Notes under the pieces: model-generated
What the model saw: only the letters and a program-made list of their open reading frames with translations
Told to the model about the DNA's origin: nothing
The model's database searches: none
Assembly (NCBI RefSeq): GCF_000723205.1
Contig: NZ_HG315671.1
Location: 2,672,452 to 2,736,451, forward strand
Length of the DNA: 64,000 nucleotides
Source: Formosa agariphila KMM 3901
GTDB taxonomy: Bacteria; Bacteroidota; Bacteroidia; Flavobacteriales; Flavobacteriaceae
Reading direction: 5' to 3'
Shown: in pieces, positions 18,213-26,099 of the stretch
How positions within the stretch are numbered: the stretch's first letter is position 1
Layout: each line of letters opens with the position of its first letter
Made by a program: the position numbers and the translations under genes

Positions 18213-18588
18213 AAATTGCTTCACAACCAATCATTACATCGCTAAATATCAACACCTTATATATTTAAAAAATAAGCATCTCTTTCGATACGTATACACT
18301 AAAAAGATTATTATTTTAGAAAACCACTTAAAGGCTTTTTAGATAAAGTTAGGCGTGTAATAGCTTATAAATTACTATACTTTATTTTCTCTTAAAACAT
18401 CAGTATTACTCACTTTTAGGCCTACAACTTCCACTAAAATAAATCGGAAATAAAATTTTTATGTATGCTTTATTATTTTTTATCTTTAAAAATAAAAAAC
18501 AACCTGCGTTTATCGCAATTATTACTACTAACCCAATGCGTAAATTATAGACGCTTTTTAATTAAGATAATTTTGTCTGAATTAAAAT
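18213..18588. other. Intergenic region between the mutase-like genes and the rrf2 regulator
   Basis: AT-rich, no gene recognised. The distal part carries the operator and promoter of the rrf2-type regulator (listed separately). No clear terminator for the mutase operon is visible. Confidence 0.5.
18566..18584 (+). promoter_or_regulatory. Putative NO-regulon operator upstream of the rrf2 regulator
   Basis: Core GATAATTTTGTC (18566-18577) fits consensus GATAAWTTTGTCYKAWTTA, shared with the regions upstream of the NO reductase and nirK. The core is an imperfect palindrome (GAYAAATTTRTC). It covers the TTG at 18573-18575 that serves as -33 element, so a bound regulator would block RNA polymerase: probable autorepression. 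Confidence 0.6.
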
Positions 18589-18603
18589 TTGTTTATATAT
18601 TTG
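18573..18603 (+). promoter_or_regulatory. Promoter of the rrf2-type regulator gene
   Basis: TTG (18573-18575), 20 nt, TATATTTG (18596-18603): a full Bacteroidota -33/-7 promoter. The ATG at 18622 lies 18 nt beyond the -7 element. Confidence 0.7.
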
Positions 18604-18621
18604 CCAATAACAATTAACTAT

Positions 18622-19056
18622 ATGTTTTCAAAAGCATGTGAGTACGGTATTAGAGCATCGATTTTTATAGCCTTAAATTCTATGGAAGGAAGACGCGTAA
18701 GTCCGAAAGAAATTGCAAAAGAGATTGATTCTCCAGAAGCATTTACAGCAAAAATTTTACAAGCATTAGCCAGAAATAATGTTGTAAATTCTATAAAAGG
18801 AGCTCATGGTGGTTTTGAAATAAATAAAGATGAAATTAAAACAGTAAAGTTATCTGATATTGTAGATGCTATAGATGGCGATAATATATATAAAGGTTGC
18901 GGTTTAGGATTAAAAGAATGTGATGAAACCAAACCATGTCCAATGCACGACAAGTTTAAATCGGTTCGAGATGAATTAAGATTGATGTTAGAATCTACAG
19001 ATTTAGAAGCTTTAGCTTTAGATATTAAATTAGGGGAAACCTTTTTAAAACGTTAA
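18622..19056 (+). CDS. Rrf2-family regulator, NsrR-like (nitric oxide-sensing Fe-S repressor)
   Basis: 144 aa from ATG 18622. A longer frame from TTG 18589 would start inside the promoter and is rejected. N-terminal winged helix ('MFSKACEYGIRASIFIAL', 'VSPKEIAKEIDSPEAFTAKILQAL') and wing 'NSIKGAHGGFEI'. Cys93, Cys100 and Cys106 in 'GCGLGLKECDETKPCPMHD' are the three cluster ligands, with spacing close to that of NsrR. In NsrR the Fe-S cluster is destroyed by NO, which lifts repression. The gene directly precedes the quinol NO reductase, and a shared motif lies upstream of both and of nirK. IscR-type function is less likely because no isc/suf gene is near. Confidence 0.85.
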   Translation: MFSKACEYGIRASIFIALNSMEGRRVSPKEIAKEIDSPEAFTAKILQALARNNVVNSIKGAHGGFEINKDEIKTVKLSDIVDAIDGDNIYKGCGLGLKECDETKPCPMHDKFKSVRDELRLMLESTDLEALALDIKLGETFLKR

Positions 19057-19076
19057 AAAAATTTACCATTAAATAA

Positions 19077-19088
19077 GACAAATTTATC
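19077..19088. promoter_or_regulatory. Putative NO-regulon operator upstream of the NO reductase
   Basis: GACAAATTTATC, the reverse complement of GATAAATTTGTC, fits the consensus found upstream of rrf2 and nirK. With flanks the minus-strand reading continues CTTATTTA, extending the match to 19 bp. It ends 42 bp before the NO reductase ATG. No consensus -7 element is visible in this gap. Confidence 0.55.
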
Positions 19089-19130
19089 CGAATTAATAAA
19101 AAAATTAATCAACTAACTATTTTAATTATT

Positions 19131-21377
19131 ATGAACAAAGAAAAAAAACTCTGGATACTGTTTGCGGCCGTAGTCATATGCTCCTTTAGCGTATTAGGAT
19201 ATTATGGTTTCGAAATTTACCAACAGTCCCCTCCTATTCCTGAAGCTGTAGTTTCGGATACTGGTGAAACAATTTTTACCAAGGATGACATACAAGACGG
19301 ACAAAATATTTGGCAAAGTATAGGCGGCCAAGAGTTAGGTTCTATTTGGGGACACGGCGCTTATGTTGCACCAGATTGGACTGCCGATTGGTTACACAGA
19401 GAAGCGGTTTATATTCTAGATATTTATGCTAAGAACGATTTTAATAAATCCTTTGACGATATTACAGATGAACAACAAGCTGCACTAAAAATTAGATTAC
19501 AAAACGATGTTCGAAAAAACACGTTTAATGCCTCGTCTAATACGATTACCATCAGCCAAAATCGTGTTGCAGCAATAAATCACTTAAGTGAATACTACAA
19601 AGGATTATTTACAAACGATCCGTCTTTCGATAAGTTAAGAGCAGATTACGCCATCCCGAAAAACACGATTAAGGATGATGCTAAAATGCAAAAAATGAAT
19701 GCCTTTTTCTTCTGGGCCACTTGGGCAACAGTTACAGAACGCCCAAACAGTAAAGTATCTTACACACATAACTGGCCTGCAGACGAACTTGTTGGAAATG
19801 CTCCAACAATGGATTTAATGGTATGGTCTGGAGTTAGTATTATACTGTTAATTCTGTGCATTGGAATTCTTGTATTCTATCATGTAAAATCTGGTGAAGA
19901 CGAAGAAATGCCACCACCTGCCGAAGATCCTTTACTAAAACAAGGCATGACACCAAGCATGCACTTGGTAAAAAAATACTTTTGGGTGGTTACCTTGTTA
20001 ATGGTCATTCAAATGTTATTAGGAATAGTAACTGCACATTATGGTGTAGAAGGCGACGGATTCTACGGTTTTGCTTTAGATCAGATTTTACCCTATTCAG
20101 TAACACGAACTTGGCATACACAACTAGCTATTTTCTGGATTGCTACAGCATGGTTAGCGACAGGTTTATACATTGCTCCTGCAGTATCTGGTAAAGATCC
20201 TAAATTTCAAAAATTTGGAGTTAATTTTTTATTCTTTGCACTACTTATTATCGTGCTTGGCTCTATGATTGGCCAATGGTTTGGCGTGATGCAAAAACTA
20301 AACTATTTAGAAAACTTCTGGTTTGGTCATCAAGGTTACGAATATGTAGACTTAGGTCGTTTTTGGCAAATATTCCTTTTCGTAGGTCTTATTTTATGGC
20401 TAGCGTTAATGGTACGACCTTTATTACCGGTCTTAAAACGTAAAACCGAAGAGAAGAACCTTATTATTATGTTCTTAATTTCGTGTACCGCTATTGCCCT
20501 ATTTTACGCTTCAGGATTAATGTGGGGACAACATACTAACCTTGCAATTGCCGAATACTGGAGATGGTGGGTTGTTCACTTATGGGTTGAAGGATTCTTT
20601 GAAGTTTTCGCCACTGTAGTTATTGCATTTTTATTTGTAAGACTTGGCCTATTAAAAACTAAAACAGCGACTTTAAACGTTTTACTAGCAACCATCGTAT
20701 TTATGTCTGGTGGTATTTTAGGAACCTTCCACCACTTATATTTCTCTGGAACACCTAAAGCTATTATGGCTTTAGGAGCTACGTTTAGTGCTCTTGAAGT
20801 TGTGCCATTAACCTTAATTGGGTACGAAGCTTATCACAATTACAAATTATCGAAAGCAACTAAATGGATAGCAGACTACAAATGGCCCATTTACTTTATG
20901 ATTGCCGTTGCGTTTTGGAATTTCTTAGGCGCTGGAATCTTCGGATTCATTATTAATCCGCCAATAGCACTGTATTACATTCAAGGTTTAAATACCACAC
21001 CATTACACGCCCACACGGCTTTATTTGGAGTATATGGTATGTTAGGAATTGGACTTATGCTGTTTGTATTACGTAGCTTATATAGAAATGTGACTTGGAA
21101 TAATAAACTTATTAAAATTTCTTTCTGGTCGTTAAACATAGGATTACTAGCTATGGCCTTGTTAAGCTTAATGCCTATAGGAATATGGCAAGCTATTGAA
21201 AGTATAGAACACGGTATGTGGTATGCCCGTTCTTCGGAATTAATGCAAGACCCAACAATGATTACCTTAAAATGGATGCGAACTATAGGCGATGTCATCT
21301 TCGCAATAGGAATTGTTACCATCTGCTGGTTTGTATTCGACTTAACACTGAAAAATAAAATAACTAAAAATAATTAA
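19131..21377 (+). CDS. norZ: Quinol-dependent nitric oxide reductase (qNOR)
   Basis: 748 aa, the length of the single-subunit quinol form in which a NorC-like N-terminal part is fused to NorB. It reduces 2 NO to N2O in the inner membrane. The first helix (about 8-28) leads to a periplasmic domain with 'DDIQDGQNIWQSIGGQELGSIWGHGAYVAPDW'. The catalytic part (about 250-740) has the heme-copper-oxidase-like helices with ligand histidines in 'TRTWHTQLAIFW', 'WRWWVVHLWVEGFFEVF', 'LGTFHHLYFSG' and 'LHAHTALFGVYG'; the Glu residues of 'VEGFFEVF' are typical of NORs. It follows the NsrR-like regulator by 74 bp and precedes a RIC gene, a classic NO-detoxification order. Confidence 0.96.
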   Translation: MNKEKKLWILFAAVVICSFSVLGYYGFEIYQQSPPIPEAVVSDTGETIFTKDDIQDGQNIWQSIGGQELGSIWGHGAYVAPDWTADWLHREAVYILDIYAKNDFNKSFDDITDEQQAALKIRLQNDVRKNTFNASSNTITISQNRVAAINHLSEYYKGLFTNDPSFDKLRADYAIPKNTIKDDAKMQKMNAFFFWATWATVTERPNSKVSYTHNWPADELVGNAPTMDLMVWSGVSIILLILCIGILVFYHVKSGEDEEMPPPAEDPLLKQGMTPSMHLVKKYFWVVTLLMVIQMLLGIVTAHYGVEGDGFYGFALDQILPYSVTRTWHTQLAIFWIATAWLATGLYIAPAVSGKDPKFQKFGVNFLFFALLIIVLGSMIGQWFGVMQKLNYLENFWFGHQGYEYVDLGRFWQIFLFVGLILWLALMVRPLLPVLKRKTEEKNLIIMFLISCTAIALFYASGLMWGQHTNLAIAEYWRWWVVHLWVEGFFEVFATVVIAFLFVRLGLLKTKTATLNVLLATIVFMSGGILGTFHHLYFSGTPKAIMALGATFSALEVVPLTLIGYEAYHNYKLSKATKWIADYKWPIYFMIAVAFWNFLGAGIFGFIINPPIALYYIQGLNTTPLHAHTALFGVYGMLGIGLMLFVLRSLYRNVTWNNKLIKISFWSLNIGLLAMALLSLMPIGIWQAIESIEHGMWYARSSELMQDPTMITLKWMRTIGDVIFAIGIVTICWFVFDLTLKNKITKNN

Positions 21378-21385
21378 AACAAAAT

Positions 21386-22111
21386 ATTATCGAAGCTATA
21401 ACACAAAAACATGTAGGAGCATTTGTTGCTGAAGACTTTAGAACTGCTGCCGTCTTTACAAAATATGGAATCGACTTTTGCTGTAGAGGAAACCGATCGT
21501 TAGAAGAAGTATGCGAAAAAAACGGAATTTTAACAAGTGATTTAGTCGATAGTTTAGAACATGTACTTAACTCTAAAGCAGACCAATCTATAGATTATAA
21601 ATCTTGGCCTTTAGATTTATTAATAGATTATATAGAAAAAAAACACCACCGTTATGTAGAAGAAAAATCGCCTATAATTAAACAATTCTTAGACAAGTTA
21701 TGTAAAGTTCACGGTGAAAGACATCCAGAATTATTTGAAATAAATGAATTATTTACAGCATCTGCGGGAGAATTAGCGCAACATTTAAAAAAGGAAGAAT
21801 TAATTTTATTCCCATTCGTTAAACGTTTATTAAAAGCTAAAGCAACCAACACACCTATTGAAGCTCCAGGTTTCGGAACAGTAAAAAACCCAATAGCAAC
21901 CATGATGCAAGAACATGATAACGAAGGTGTGCGTTTCAGACAAATTGCCGAAATTACAAACGACTATACGCCACCTGCCGATGGGTGTAACACGTATAAA
22001 GTAACCTTTGCAATGCTTCAAGAATTTGAACAAGATTTACATTTACATATACATCTTGAAAACAATATTCTTTTCCCTGCTGCAGAAAAATTAGAAAGTG
22101 AATTTTGTTAA
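21386..22111 (+). CDS. ric: Iron-sulfur cluster repair di-iron protein (RIC/ScdA/YtfE), non-ATG start
   Basis: 241 codons, the normal family length. N-terminal ScdA domain with 'FRTAAVFTKYGIDFCCRGNRSLEEVCEK' (CC motif), then a hemerythrin-like four-helix di-iron domain with ligands in 'YIEKKHHRYVEE', 'VHGERHPEL', 'LAQHLKKEELILFPF', 'MMQEHDNEG' and 'DLHLHIHLENNILFP'. It repairs Fe-S centres damaged by NO and oxidants and may release NO. The frame has no ATG, GTG or TTG from the stop at 21371 down to ATG 21902, which would delete the first 170 residues. Homology starts at once after 21386, where the codon is ATT. It lies 8 bp after the qNOR stop, so coupled initiation at ATT or a start-codon mutation are the two readings. 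Confidence 0.85.
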   Translation: MIEAITQKHVGAFVAEDFRTAAVFTKYGIDFCCRGNRSLEEVCEKNGILTSDLVDSLEHVLNSKADQSIDYKSWPLDLLIDYIEKKHHRYVEEKSPIIKQFLDKLCKVHGERHPELFEINELFTASAGELAQHLKKEELILFPFVKRLLKAKATNTPIEAPGFGTVKNPIATMMQEHDNEGVRFRQIAEITNDYTPPADGCNTYKVTFAMLQEFEQDLHLHIHLENNILFPAAEKLESEFC

Positions 22112-22129
22112 AAACTCAATGACATAGTT

Positions 22130-22173
22130 TAAATTCCGAAATCTTATATCTTTAAGGTTTCGGAATTTTTATT
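22130..22173 (+). terminator. Rho-independent terminator after the nor-ric operon
   Basis: AAATTCCGAAA (22131-22141) pairs with TTTCGGAATTT (22158-22168), followed by a T-rich tail. It lies 20 bp beyond the RIC stop codon and separates the nor-ric transcript from the next gene. Confidence 0.8.
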
Positions 22174-22183
22174 TCACACTTTT

Positions 22184-23404
22184 ATGATGCAAAAAAAACT
22201 TGTCCTTTTTTGTCTGTTTAATTTCCTTGTTGCAGGAATAATGGGACTAACCATGCGATTTGCCTTTATATCTGCTCTCGATTTTAATTATCGGAATTTA
22301 ACGCATGCGCATTCGCATACGGCCATGTTAGGCTGGGTGTATTTAATGCTCTTTGTGCTTATTGTACATTATTTTGTTCCCAAAAAACAAAAGCTAATCG
22401 TTTATTTTGGGTTACAGAAATTGCCGTACTAGGAATGATGATTAGTTTCCCGTTTCAAGGCTATGCCGCAATTTCCATTATGTTTTCTACTTTTACATAT
22501 ATTCTGTAGCTATTATTTTGTATATCTGATTTTTAAACATCAAAATATAAAATCTGCACCAACTAGAATATTACTAAAAACAGCGCTTATATTTATGCTG
22601 ATTTCTACTATAGGTGTGTGGTGCTTAGGTCCAGCTGTTGGGCTTTTAGGTCAGGCTTCTGCCTTTTATCAAATCGCCATCCAATTCTTTTTACACTTTC
22701 AGTTTAATGGTTGGTTTTTAATTGGTATACTGGCTTTATTTTTTCATTATTTCAACATTAAAGACCATCCTTATTTTAAACACTTTCATACCACTTTAGT
22801 GCTGGCAACAGTCTGTACTTTGGCCTTACCTATTAGTTGGTTTGCCCCTACTCCTATTTTAATTTGGATTAATGGATTTGGTATATTGGCTCAAATCTTG
22901 TGTTTTATGTTTTTCGTTAAAATTGCAAAACCTAACATTACAAGTCATTTAAAAACGATTTCTATAGAAGCTAAATTTTGTTATGTATTTGCACTCATTT
23001 CATTTGCATTAAAAATACTATTTCAAAGCACATCGCTAGTTCCTGAAATTGCAAACATTGCCAAACAAAATCATAATTTCGTAATTGGATTTATTCATTT
23101 AACAATGCTTGGCGTAGTTTCTGGATTCTTATTTGCATTTATAATTCAATCTAAAATAGACTATAAAATCTCACTTTTTAAATCTGGTATCTACTCCTTT
23201 ACTTTAGGATTTTTAGGCACCGAATTCGTACTATTCTTTCAAGGTTTACGCTTTGTATTTGGAATAGGATTAATCCCTAATTATTATCTTTTACTATTTA
23301 TACTAAGTTCTTTTCTAGTCCTAGGAATATCCTTTATCTTTATAAGCATATCAACCTCAAAAACAAACTATTATGACAGACAAAAAACCATTAAAGCGCC
23401 ATAA
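22184..23404 (+). pseudogene. His-rich polytopic membrane protein of the NO locus (heme-copper-oxidase-I/NnrS-like), two compensating frameshifts
   Basis: The span is 1221 bp, exactly 407 codons, but it is read in three pieces. The first frame (22184-22432) covers 'NLTHAHSHTAMLGWVYLMLF'; a middle segment (about 22395-22490) continues in the -1 frame as 'FWVTEIAVLGMMISFPFQGYAA'; then the first frame resumes ('HIFCSYYFVYLIF') to 23404. One base missing in the A-runs at 22382-22393 and one extra T in the run 22491-22494 explain both shifts. About ten to eleven membrane helices with conserved His ('AHSHTAML', 'FFLHFQFNGW', 'FIHLTMLG') suggest heme binding. Such proteins accompany NO reductases; exact function is unknown. 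If the indels are assembly errors the gene is intact at 406 aa. Confidence 0.65.
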
Positions 23405-23836
23405 ATCGTTACAACCTTTAAGCAGAGATCATCATCACGGATTACTATTGGCTTGGAAAATTAGAGCGGATTTAAGAAAGATATAGAAGTAGATCGCATA
23501 AAAGTCTATACCGATTGGTTTTACACGTCGCATTTAGTTCCTCATTTTGAAATGGAAGAAGCTCATGTGTTTTCTATTTTAGCTGAAGACCATCCGTTGA
23601 GAATACAAGCCATAAACGAACACAAACAAATTAAAAAACTCGTTAATAAAACCACAGATTTAGAAGCTAATTTGAGTACGCTTGCAGATGTTTTAGAAGC
23701 ACACATTCGCTTTGAAGAACGTGTAATGTTTCCAGAAATTCAAGCTATAGCCACTACAGAAGAGATGACTCATATAGATGACATACATTACGAACAAAAC
23801 CTTGAAGAAAACACAACCGACGAATTCTGGAAGTAA
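23373..23836 (+). pseudogene. Hemerythrin-like domain protein, one-base frameshift
   Basis: ATG at 23373 overlaps the previous gene by 32 bp. The frame reads 'LKRHKSLQPLSRDHHHGLLLAWKIRA' and stops at a TAG near 23494, but the +2 frame continues 'DIEVDRIKVYTDWFYTSHLVPHFEMEEAHVFSIL' to 23836. One G missing from the run at 23466-23468 (GCGGATTT instead of GCGGGATTT) restores a 154-aa protein with hemerythrin ligands (RDHHHG, HFEMEE, HIRFEERVMFPE). Bacterial hemerythrins bind O2 or NO at a di-iron centre. Neighbours in the NO locus support a role in NO or oxygen handling. The start ATG at 23552 would leave only the C-terminal half. Confidence 0.75.
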
Positions 23837-23875
23837 TTAAAAAAATCACCTAATAAACTAACTAAAACTATACCT

Positions 23876-24028
23876 ATGAGCCTCATTTTCTTAATTTTTC
23901 TAACAGCATTTATCTTATTAATAAAACAAAAAAAGAAACTAGCCTTAGCGGTATTTTCTTTAGGATTGGTATGTACTGTTGCCATGTTTTTTTACCACAC
24001 CACATCGTCACTTCAACTTAATTTTTAA
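23876..24028 (+). CDS. DUF5993 family small membrane protein
   Basis: 50 aa, ATG 23876, TAA 24026-24028. Two hydrophobic helices (about 2-16 and 21-40) joined by the basic turn 'IKQKKKLA', ending 'HTTSSLQLNF', the conserved tail of DUF5993 (T-S/D-x-L-x-L-x-F). It lies 5 bp before dsbB, and I recall DUF5993 genes next to dsbB homologues in other bacteria, suggesting that the two proteins act together in the membrane. No biochemical role is established as far as I know. Confidence 0.7.
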   Translation: MSLIFLIFLTAFILLIKQKKKLALAVFSLGLVCTVAMFFYHTTSSLQLNF

Positions 24029-24033
24029 TAGAT

Positions 24034-24567
24034 ATGAACGCATTAAAAATTATAAATAGTTCGGCCATTTTAATTATTTGTTCCATATTAATTGGAGCAT
24101 TTTATTTTCAATTTGGTTTACATGAAGATCCTTGTCCCTTATGTTTATTACAACGTATAGCCATGATTGCCGTTATATTTGGCCTATGTCTAAACACTTA
24201 TTTCGGATTTAAAGCAGAACATTTTGGAATTATTATTATCTCTGCGTTAATAGGTATTACCATTTCTACACGTCAAGTTCTACTTCATATTTGCCCTGTT
24301 CCAGGCGAAGCTGCTGGGTATGGTTCTCCTATTTTTGGTATGTATTTATACAGTTGGGGTGTTGTTATATTTGCGGCAAGTATTTTAGCTTCGGCTATTT
24401 TATTATTCTTTATTCCTAAGGCGGCAGTAACGAGAACAGACTTGAAAATTTCTCTTTTTGAAAAATCGGCAGTATATCTTGCAGTGCTTTTAATTCTTAT
24501 AAATGTTATTGCAACCTTATTTGAATGCCAATTAGGACCGTGTTGCGATGATGGACCTTGCCTTTAA
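24034..24567 (+). CDS. dsbB: DsbB-type disulfide bond formation protein
   Basis: 177 aa, four membrane helices. The first periplasmic Cys pair is in 'HEDPCPLCLLQR' (CPLC) after helix 1. The second periplasmic loop has 'HICPVPGEAAGYGSPIFGMYLYSW', with only one clear Cys, so the second redox pair is not standard. The C-terminus is unusual: 'FECQLGPCCDDGPCL' adds five Cys. DsbB passes electrons from DsbA to quinones. No dsbA lies nearby. Location behind the NO/hemerythrin genes and DUF5993 suggests a role in maturation of exported enzymes such as NirK or SCO, which is inference. Confidence 0.85.
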   Translation: MNALKIINSSAILIICSILIGAFYFQFGLHEDPCPLCLLQRIAMIAVIFGLCLNTYFGFKAEHFGIIIISALIGITISTRQVLLHICPVPGEAAGYGSPIFGMYLYSWGVVIFAASILASAILLFFIPKAAVTRTDLKISLFEKSAVYLAVLLILINVIATLFECQLGPCCDDGPCL

Positions 24568-24589
24568 AGCATAGATTATAACGTTACAA

Positions 24590-24646
24590 AAAAAAACATC
24601 AATTCTCAAAGTTAGCCTAATGCCACATAGAATTGATGGTTTTTTA
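24590..24646. terminator. Bidirectional terminator between dsbB and the SCO gene
   Basis: The arm ACATCAATTCT (ending at 24606) pairs with AGAATTGATGGT (from 24629), one bulged G, flanked by A8 on the left and T6 on the right. It sits between convergent genes and serves both. Confidence 0.8.
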
Positions 24647-24669
24647 TTATAATACAGTCTACTCGTATT

Positions 24670-25287
24670 TTACATTTCGCTAACTGCTTTTTCTATATTT
24701 TCTATAGTTTCATCTGAGTTTACACCCAAACCTTCTTGTTGAAATACAAGTTCTCCGGCCTCATTAAACACACTAATAATATTTGAGTGAGAGAAATCCA
24801 TTGGAGAAATTTCTTTGTATTTTACTGCTAAAACCGCTGCAAATTCACGTGTGTTTTCAACTGAAGACCGTAAAAACATCCAAGGATCTTCGTCCATAAA
24901 ATTTTCTTTAGCGAAGGCCTTTAAACGTTCTGGCGTGTCTGTTTCGGGATCAATACTCACAAAAATCATTTTTACTTTGTCTTTTGTGTCTTCTGGTAAG
25001 CGTGTTTCAATATTACGCATATCGGCTACCAATCTCGGACAAGCCGCTTTACAGGTCGTATAGATCATAACCATCACTAGCACATCGCCTTTTAAATCTT
25101 TTAAGTGAATATCTGCTCCGTCTTGATTCGTCCAAGTTGAAGGCAAATTGTAAATAGACATATCGGAAATAGCATCAGAAACCTTTTTAGACGCTGTGGT
25201 TTCCGGTTTTACAGTTTCCTTTGTTTCGTTTTTACATGAAACCAATCCTAAGCACATTAAACTAAAAACTACTATATATTTTTTCAT
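24670..25287 (-). CDS. SCO1/SenC family copper-handling lipoprotein
   Basis: 205 aa. Lipoprotein signal (LGLVSC, Cys 18), then a thioredoxin-like fold with the SCO copper motif 'IYTTCKAACPRLVADM' (CxxxC) and the distal His in 'MDFSHSN'; 'FVSIDPETDTPERLKAFA' is the SenC signature. SCO proteins deliver copper to CuA or other copper enzymes. Being last in the nirK operon (15 bp after the preceding gene), it most likely metallates the nitrite reductase or helps its maturation. Full length; nothing odd. Confidence 0.93.
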   Translation of the reverse strand: MKKYIVVFSLMCLGLVSCKNETKETVKPETTASKKVSDAISDMSIYNLPSTWTNQDGADIHLKDLKGDVLVMVMIYTTCKAACPRLVADMRNIETRLPEDTKDKVKMIFVSIDPETDTPERLKAFAKENFMDEDPWMFLRSSVENTREFAAVLAVKYKEISPMDFSHSNIISVFNEAGELVFQQEGLGVNSDETIENIEKAVSEM

Positions 25288-25302
25288 AACATTGTTGTTT
25301 AC

Positions 25303-26082
25303 TTATTCTATAGCGACGTCTTTTACGCATCTAAATCCTAAGTTTTTTATACCATAACGCGCACTTATACTACCACGAAATGCATAGCGCATAAAGGCTG
25401 CGTAATTCATTAAATCTGTTGCGCCAACTGCAGCTGCTCCACAAAACAGATTAGAATCTTTATCTACATCTTTTCTAGATTCACCTGTAATTAATACCGA
25501 ATTAAAATCTGAAGTCCACTCCCAAACCAATCCGTGTAAATCGTAAACACCCCAATAATTTTTAGGATTGCGTCCAACTTCGTACGTATTAGTTCTAGGC
25601 GCTTCGTACCAAGATAAAATTTGTTGATTATAAGTTTCCTTAACCCGAGCATCTGCAATGTCTTCATCGGCCATGGCTACATATTCCCATTCGTCTACTG
25701 TTGGTAAACGTTTACCCTGACATTCGCAATACTTTCTAGCAGAAAACCAAGACACATAAGTAATCGGGCTGTTTGGGTTTTCGGAATCATTTAGCTCGGT
25801 ATCATTTTTCCAGTTTGTTAAATAGGTGCCATCTACAAACAATTTTTTTGCTTTAGATTTTTGCCATTCTGGATACTTAATTACAAACGCTTGATATTGC
25901 TTATTGGTTACAGGATATTTATCCATAAAAAAATCATTCACCTTAACTACAGCAGAATCTCTACCATAAAGGGGGATATAAGTTCCCCCTTTAATTTCTG
26001 ACATCTCTTCGCTGGATTGCGAATACATCGCATTTTGTAATGTGAATGCTATGCAAAACATTAATAATGTTCTAATTAGCAT
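25303..26082 (-). CDS. Formylglycine-generating-enzyme (SUMF1) family protein of the nirK operon
   Basis: 259 aa with an N-terminal signal peptide (about 1-21). Sulfatase-modifying-factor fold: 'MSEIKGGTYIPLYG', 'FFMDKYPVTNKQYQAFV', 'PITYVSWFSARKYCECQGKRLPTVDEWEYVA', 'NYWGVYDLHGLVWEWTSDF' and C-terminal 'RYGIKNLGFRCVKD'. These cover the whole domain. The paired active-site Cys of true formylglycine-generating enzymes is not evident in the expected C-terminal region (FCGAAAVGA has one). Sitting between nirK (18 bp) and the SCO gene (15 bp) on one transcript, it is more likely a nitrite-reduction accessory factor than a sulfatase activator; no sulfatase is in the window. Confidence 0.88.
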   Translation of the reverse strand: MLIRTLLMFCIAFTLQNAMYSQSSEEMSEIKGGTYIPLYGRDSAVVKVNDFFMDKYPVTNKQYQAFVIKYPEWQKSKAKKLFVDGTYLTNWKNDTELNDSENPNSPITYVSWFSARKYCECQGKRLPTVDEWEYVAMADEDIADARVKETYNQQILSWYEAPRTNTYEVGRNPKNYWGVYDLHGLVWEWTSDFNSVLITGESRKDVDKDSNLFCGAAAVGATDLMNYAAFMRYAFRGSISARYGIKNLGFRCVKDVAIE

Positions 26083-26099
26083 AACCGTTTTATTTTATA

